From positions 310,001 through 374,000 of the forward strand of contig CP048725.1 in assembly GCA_022641835.1 (NCBI GenBank): a stretch of DNA of 64,000 nucleotides, read 5' to 3'. This stretch comes from Petasospora fabianii. Its lineage: Eukaryota; Ascomycota; Saccharomycetes; Phaffomycetales; Wickerhamomycetaceae. The position numbers and the translations under genes were made by a program. The notes under the pieces are model-generated. The model was given only the letters and a program-made list of their open reading frames with translations, did not search any database and was not told the DNA's origin. Positions 61,597-64,000 of this stretch are shown here, one piece after another. Within the stretch, counting starts at the first letter, position 1. Every line of letters starts with the position of its first letter.

Positions 61597-61856
61597 TGTA
61601 GTGTTCTGTGACGTCTTGCTTGGTTCTGGTGTGGAATTGGCGAGTTAATGGGGAGAAGTGACCTTTAGTGGGGCTGTTCCGCCACTCGTTGAGAACTCAG
61701 GTCAGCAGCCCTGTCAACTTTTCGCGGTGGTAGGGGCCACACGCCGTGCCTTGATCTCTCTCTCTGAAGGACGGACCCATCAACTACACGATTATATTTA
61801 CATATGTACAGGTCATTTCTTCATTAAGGTGTGTCATAAGGTACCGTTTCGGTGTA

Positions 61857-64000
61857 TTACTTCTCTGGAGCAAACACCGCGTTCATGTCGTACACCAGGC
61901 CGAACTCCTCGTGCACACGCTTCAAATACTCCTCATCTGCATTCGCCTTCTCCAACACATCCAACACTTTGGCCAGGGCAACTCTCCACAATAGCTCGCT
62001 ATTGACAGAATCTTTTCTTTCTACAACAGCCATGGCTTCATCCTCGTCAGCAGCAGCAGCAGCAGCAGCAGCAAAGGGATCCATCGACTTCTTCCCACGT
62101 CTCTTGCTCTCCATCTCATCCAACACCTGACGATAACTCATGCTCACCTCTCTCGGAACCGTGGCCTCCTGGATAATACCTTTCTTCTTCTCCAAATTTG
62201 CCACAGACTTCATCAACGCAGCTGTAGGAGTCACCCTGTGCACTTTACCCATATATTGCAGCACGCATGGGATTGGATAGTAGTCCTTGTTGACACTGAA
62301 AGCCCTCACAATGACAGCATAATCATCAGGGGACGGAGCCACTCTATCCTGGATCATCTTCAAAAAAACTACACGATAGTCTGGATACTCAGCATTCTGA
62401 CGCAATGAAGGCTCTTCAATGGCAGCATAAGCAATGTCCTTCAATGCGTACCAAATGGCAGAATAGAGACGCGTGTAGTCCCCATCAGAATCAGATGACA
62501 TCTTGTGCAAGTCATGCATCACGATAGAGGCAATGACCTGCATCACACTGGTGTACTCCTTATTACGTGACAGGGTGCTGACCAATTGGGTAAGGAGTGC
62601 AGGGTTGTATACTCCGTGAACTTCATGGAAACGATCCATAATGGATTGGAGGTCTGTTATGCGACGAGATCGGCCATAGTGTGAGACAAAGGGGATATAG
62701 TGATATGTGTTTACTGGTGGGATGATGAATTGGGATGATTGTTCTGGGGATTCCGAGAGGCGGGCCTGAGAAAGCTCCAGGTTACCAAGTACGGTGTATG
62801 CTTCTTCTTCACGACCAGATTTTAAGAGAGCGGAAATGAGGCTGTAGAAATGCTTACCGGTGAGCTTGTTACCAGATTCAGTTACACGTTTCATCTCTTC
62901 TGTGATCTTGAGCACATTACCAGTTTTGGCAGCAGCAAGGAAGAAATCTTCCATGAGATCCGATTGTTCAGCCTCAATGGGGGTAATGGATCTCACCTCG
63001 TCAAAGATGGAGCTCAGCGTAGTAGCAGCGGATCTATCAGTAAGCTTACTCAGGAATGGAAGAATCTTGGTCTTGTACTGGTATCTCAACTCAATGAGCT
63101 TCAACGCAACATCCTCGTGTTCAACACCAGGCTGGGATAAAAAGAATGTGGTGAGGTCAGTGGCCTTATCAGTCATGACATCTGACTTCAAGTACGCAGT
63201 GATAACAGATAAAAAATCATCCTTTCTTGGTGGATCCTCTCTGTTCAAAAAAGCAAGGGTTTCTTCTTCACTTGCACCCAATCCAGGCTCTTCAGACTCA
63301 CCGATCAAAAATCCTTTTTGAGCAACTTGGTCTTGTAATTTCATTGTCCACCATTCTGTTCTTTGAACATTCTTGGAAGCCAGATAGCTATGGATGAACA
63401 AGAGGTAAATTCTGGTATCTAGATACTCACCAAACCTCTCATGTATCGTATTGACAAGATCTTCAGCTTTGTTCAACTTCTTCTGATCAATGTAGTTGAC
63501 AATGAGTAGTTCATACCACCATCTCTGGTTCACGTTCTCGGCTCTCTTGACCAACAACCTCTCAGCTTCCTGGTAATAATTAAACTCCATGAGTGCCTCG
63601 ATGTACATTGATTCATTGATAGGATCAAACTCGACTCTCTTAGTGTCATAAATCATCTGTCCAGTCAACAATCTGGCCCTGAACTTCAGATTTTCATCCT
63701 CTAGATATTGGGATAGTTCAAACACATTAGCTAATAATTCGATCGGCACATCAAGTTTCTGATCGGGGATATTATTCAGATTCTCCAACACTTTAAGTAA
63801 CACTTCAAATCTTTTATACCTCTCATTACTGACATCCCATTCGGCAAGTGCCAATCTCTTCATCTCGAACTCCATCCCTCTCTCGAGATCAGAATCCTTT
63901 ATACGGCTACCATCCTCCATTTCAAGCTCATCATGATTCGGATAATGGAATAGTTCTCTTTTGGCCTCCTTCATGAGGAATTCAGTAAGTGATCGTGTCT
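61857..64000 (-). CDS. PPR-like mitochondrial protein, possibly Pet309 (5' end outside window)
   Basis: The minus-strand frame is open to the window edge; the first Met (63974) is preceded by open codons, so the N-terminus with any presequence is outside. About 714 residues are visible. They are almost entirely helical, with paired helices such as ALMEFNYYQEAERLLVKRA, KLNKAEDLVNTIHERFGEY, KHFYSLISALLKSGREEEAY and DDYAVIVRAFSVNKDYYPI, which look like degenerate pentatricopeptide repeats. Fungal proteins of this type (Pet309, Cbp1, Ccm1) bind mitochondrial mRNAs; Pet309 activates COX1 translation. Which one this is cannot be settled here. Near the C-terminus an alanine run (about residues 637-645 from the first Met) is encoded by a CAG/GCT triplet repeat at 62048-62071. 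Confidence 0.75.
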   Translation of the reverse strand, partial: TRSLTEFLMKEAKRELFHYPNHDELEMEDGSRIKDSDLERGMEFEMKRLALAEWDVSNERYKRFEVLLKVLENLNNIPDQKLDVPIELLANVFELSQYLEDENLKFRARLLTGQMIYDTKRVEFDPINESMYIEALMEFNYYQEAERLLVKRAENVNQRWWYELLIVNYIDQKKLNKAEDLVNTIHERFGEYLDTRIYLLFIHSYLASKNVQRTEWWTMKLQDQVAQKGFLIGESEEPGLGASEEETLAFLNREDPPRKDDFLSVITAYLKSDVMTDKATDLTTFFLSQPGVEHEDVALKLIELRYQYKTKILPFLSKLTDRSAATTLSSIFDEVRSITPIEAEQSDLMEDFFLAAAKTGNVLKITEEMKRVTESGNKLTGKHFYSLISALLKSGREEEAYTVLGNLELSQARLSESPEQSSQFIIPPVNTYHYIPFVSHYGRSRRITDLQSIMDRFHEVHGVYNPALLTQLVSTLSRNKEYTSVMQVIASIVMHDLHKMSSDSDGDYTRLYSAIWYALKDIAYAAIEEPSLRQNAEYPDYRVVFLKMIQDRVAPSPDDYAVIVRAFSVNKDYYPIPCVLQYMGKVHRVTPTAALMKSVANLEKKKGIIQEATVPREVSMSYRQVLDEMESKRRGKKSMDPFAAAAAAAADEDEAMAVVERKDSVNSELLWRVALAKVLDVLEKANADEEYLKRVHEEFGLVYDMNAVFAPEK
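62048..62071. repeat. Triplet repeat coding poly-alanine
   Basis: Eight CAG units on the plus strand (GCT for Ala on the coding strand) lie inside the PPR-like gene. Length variation would stay in frame. Confidence 0.85.

Overview
The window looks like nuclear DNA of an ascomycete budding yeast (Saccharomycotina). The genes are uninterrupted, closely packed and read as yeast orthologues: Smc3, Fas2, Ria1/Efl1, Rtt103, Elp2, Tao3, Pho84, Ilv5, ribosomal protein eS1, Prx1, Eis1, an INSIG/Nsg protein and Igo. CTG reads as leucine at a conserved position of Efl1 (the DEQLRG motif), so the standard code is likely and the CUG-Ser clade unlikely. I cannot name the species. I found no introns, tRNA or rRNA genes, CRISPR arrays or intact transposons.

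Left part (1-18 kb): the 3' end of a Net1-like nucleolar protein gene converges on a GH92 alpha-mannosidase gene that carries one in-frame stop and one frameshift. SMC3 and FAS2 follow, divergent around a 320 bp promoter that holds a tight cluster of MCB/SCB cell-cycle sites. Next is a secreted Ser/Thr-rich protein gene. Middle part (18-44 kb): EFL1 and RTT103 on the minus strand, an unrecognised gene, ELP2 converging on the very large TAO3, a 2.55 kb gene-free interval with an AT-rich patch, PHO84 with several Pho4-type E-boxes upstream, an amino-acid permease, a small mitochondrial membrane protein and an unrecognised charged protein.

Right part (44-64 kb): ILV5 with Gcn4 sites, RPS1 with Rap1 and Reb1 sites, a 1-Cys peroxiredoxin, a 3.47 kb gene-free interval, an Rme1-like zinc-finger gene converging on an Msn2/4-like zinc-finger gene (with two strong inverted repeats between them), EIS1, an AIG1/FAR-17a membrane protein, an INSIG homologue, an endosulfine (IGO) gene and a 5'-truncated PPR-like gene that runs off the right edge.

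These are mostly unlinked housekeeping functions. The regulatory sites agree with the jobs of the genes beside them: MBF/SBF for SMC3, Pho4 for PHO84, Gcn4 for ILV5, Rap1 for RPS1, and STRE elements near the Msn2-like factor and the peroxiredoxin. I found no multi-gene novel system. The most unusual items are the damaged GH92 gene, the two large gene-free intervals with the AT-rich patch, and the inverted repeats between the two zinc-finger genes.
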